Assembly (NCBI GenBank): GCA_947446335.1
Contig: CANFGA010000183.1
Coordinates: forward strand, 1 to 6,607
DNA length: 6,607 bases
Direction of reading: 5' to 3'
Source of the DNA: Oxalobacteraceae bacterium
Lineage (GTDB): Bacteria > Pseudomonadota > Gammaproteobacteria > Burkholderiales > Burkholderiaceae_D
Shown one piece after another: positions 5,765-6,607 of the stretch. The notes under the pieces were generated by a model. It worked only from the letters and a program-made list of their open reading frames with translations, did no database searches and had not been told where the DNA came from. The stretch's first letter is position 1. Each line of letters starts with the position of its first letter. The translations under genes were made by a program, and so were the position numbers.

Positions 5765-5809
5765 TTGTCCACTTGTTTGTTATCCACTTATTTGTCGTCC
5801 ACTTGCAAG
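5765..5809. repeat. 15-nt tandem repeat, three imperfect copies, across the lepA stop and the lepB leader
   Basis: Three adjacent 15-nt units are visible on the + strand: TTGTCCACTTGTTTG (5765-5779), TTATCCACTTATTTG (5780-5794) and TCGTCCACTTGCAAG (5795-5809). Copies one and two agree at 13 of 15 positions; copies one and three at 11 of 15. The unit is a multiple of three and in phase with lepA. The last LepA residues (QVDDK) come from the third copy, the lepA stop lies in the middle copy, and the first copy places a GTGGA a few bases before the lepB ATG. It looks like a small local duplication. Confidence 0.75.
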
Positions 5810-6607
5810 ATGGCCAGGAAAGCTTCTTGTGGAATCTCGACCGAGCCCACCTGCTTCATCCGCTTCTTGCCGGCCTTTTGTTTTTCGAGCAATTTCTTCT
5901 TGCGGCTGATGTCGCCGCCATAGCATTTCGCCAGCACGTTCTTGCGCAGCGCCTTGACGTTTTCACGCGAAATGATGTTGGAACCGATCGTGGCCTGGAT
6001 CGCCACGTCGAACATCTGGCGCGGAATCAGTTCGCGCATCTTGGCCGCGACCGCGCGACCGCGGTACTGGCTGTTCGAACGGTGCACGATGATGGCCAGC
6101 GCATCGACGCGCTCGCTGTTGATCAGCATGTCGACCTTGACGACATCGGCGGCGCGGTATTCCTTGAACTCGTAATCCATCGACGCATAACCGCGCGAGG
6201 TCGATTTCAGCTTGTCGAAGAAATCGAGGACGATCTCGGCCATCGGCATTTCATAGACCAGTTTGACCTGGCGGCCGTGGTAACTCATGTCCATCTGGAT
6301 GCCGCGCTTGGCGATGCACAAGGTGATCACCGAGCCCACGTATTCCTGTGGCATGTACAAGTTGACGGTCACGATCGGCTCGCGCACTTCCTCGATGCGC
6401 GACGGGTCGGGCATCTTGGACGGGTTGTCGACATTGATCACCGTGCCGTCGCGCTGCACCACTTCATAAACCACGGTCGGCGCCGTCGTGATCAAGTCCA
6501 TGTCGCATTCGCGCTCCAGGCGTTCCTGGACGATTTCCATGTGCAGCAGTCCGAGGAAACCGCAGCGAAAACCGAAGCCCAGCGCCTGCGATACTTCCGG
6601 CTCGTAC
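5788..6607 (-). CDS. lepA: Elongation factor 4 (LepA), C-terminal part (cut by right window edge)
   Basis: LepA/EF4 is a ribosome-associated translational GTPase proposed to back-translocate stalled ribosomes and to assist 30S biogenesis. Only the last 272 residues of about 600 are in the window; the GTPase domain and domain II lie beyond 6607. The visible part opens with ALGFGFRCGFLGLLHMEIVQERLERE, which is nearly universal in the family, and continues with DLITTAPTVVYEV, the GRQVKLVYEMPMAEIV segment and GYASMDYEF of the EF-G V-like domain. The LepA-specific C-terminal domain follows, with SQYRGRAVAAKMRELIPRQMFDVAIQA, the basic GGDISRKKKLLEKQKAGKKRMKQVG stretch and the EIPQEAFLAIL ending. 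The frame is open to the window edge, so the Met at 6540 is internal, not a start. The final residues QVDDK are encoded by a 15-nt tandem repeat. It is the first gene of the lepA-lepB unit. Confidence 0.98.
   Translation of the reverse strand, partial: YEPEVSQALGFGFRCGFLGLLHMEIVQERLERECDMDLITTAPTVVYEVVQRDGTVINVDNPSKMPDPSRIEEVREPIVTVNLYMPQEYVGSVITLCIAKRGIQMDMSYHGRQVKLVYEMPMAEIVLDFFDKLKSTSRGYASMDYEFKEYRAADVVKVDMLINSERVDALAIIVHRSNSQYRGRAVAAKMRELIPRQMFDVAIQATIGSNIISRENVKALRKNVLAKCYGGDISRKKKLLEKQKAGKKRMKQVGSVEIPQEAFLAILQVDDK

Noticed and set aside
5762..5810. Replication origin suggested by repeated TCCACTT units resembling DnaA boxes
   Set aside because: Only one copy reaches 8 of 9 matches, there is no AT-rich unwinding element, and the units partly encode the LepA C-terminus.
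1..6607. A previously undescribed system hidden in this window
   Set aside because: Nearly all of the sequence is accounted for by nine conserved housekeeping genes. Gaps total under about 250 nt and contain no extra gene, RNA with clear structure, integrase, transposase, inverted terminal repeats or spaced direct repeats.

Overview
The window is a housekeeping stretch of a betaproteobacterial chromosome, most likely Burkholderiales and probably Oxalobacteraceae or a close relative. That placement rests on gene order (lepA, lepB, a DUF4845 gene, rnc, era, recO, pdxJ, acpS, uvrC), on protein sequences resembling those of that order, and on a moderately high GC content. It is inference, not a database result. 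Every gene lies on the minus strand, so transcription runs from the right edge (6607) to the left edge (1).

Reading in the direction of transcription, the C-terminal part of lepA (translation factor EF4) enters at the right edge. A 26-nt gap containing a 15-nt tandem repeat leads to lepB (type I signal peptidase). A small membrane-anchored DUF4845 protein follows 10 nt later. A 97-98 nt intergenic region then carries the best promoter in the window (perfect TATAAT) and a short palindrome. It starts a second, tightly packed block: rnc (RNase III), era (GTPase, ATGA overlap with rnc), recO (overlaps era by 35 nt), a 72-nt spacer, pdxJ, acpS (ATGA overlap with pdxJ), and 21 nt later uvrC, which is cut by the left edge.

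The genes share no single pathway. They combine translation quality control (LepA), protein export (LepB), rRNA and ribosome maturation (RNase III, Era), DNA repair (RecO, UvrC), vitamin B6 synthesis (PdxJ) and carrier-protein activation (AcpS). This is a well-known conserved proteobacterial cluster, and coupling is shown by the stop/start overlaps.

I see no mobile element, CRISPR array, tRNA, rRNA, toxin-antitoxin pair, defence system or convincing intrinsic terminator, and no evidence for an undescribed system. The points worth a second look are small: the tandem repeat at the lepA/lepB junction, the internal promoter with its palindrome, the prepilin-like N-terminus of the DUF4845 protein, the Ala/Pro-rich tail on RNase III, the N-terminal extension and overlap of RecO, the missing Shine-Dalgarno sequences at several starts, and the direct acpS-uvrC junction.
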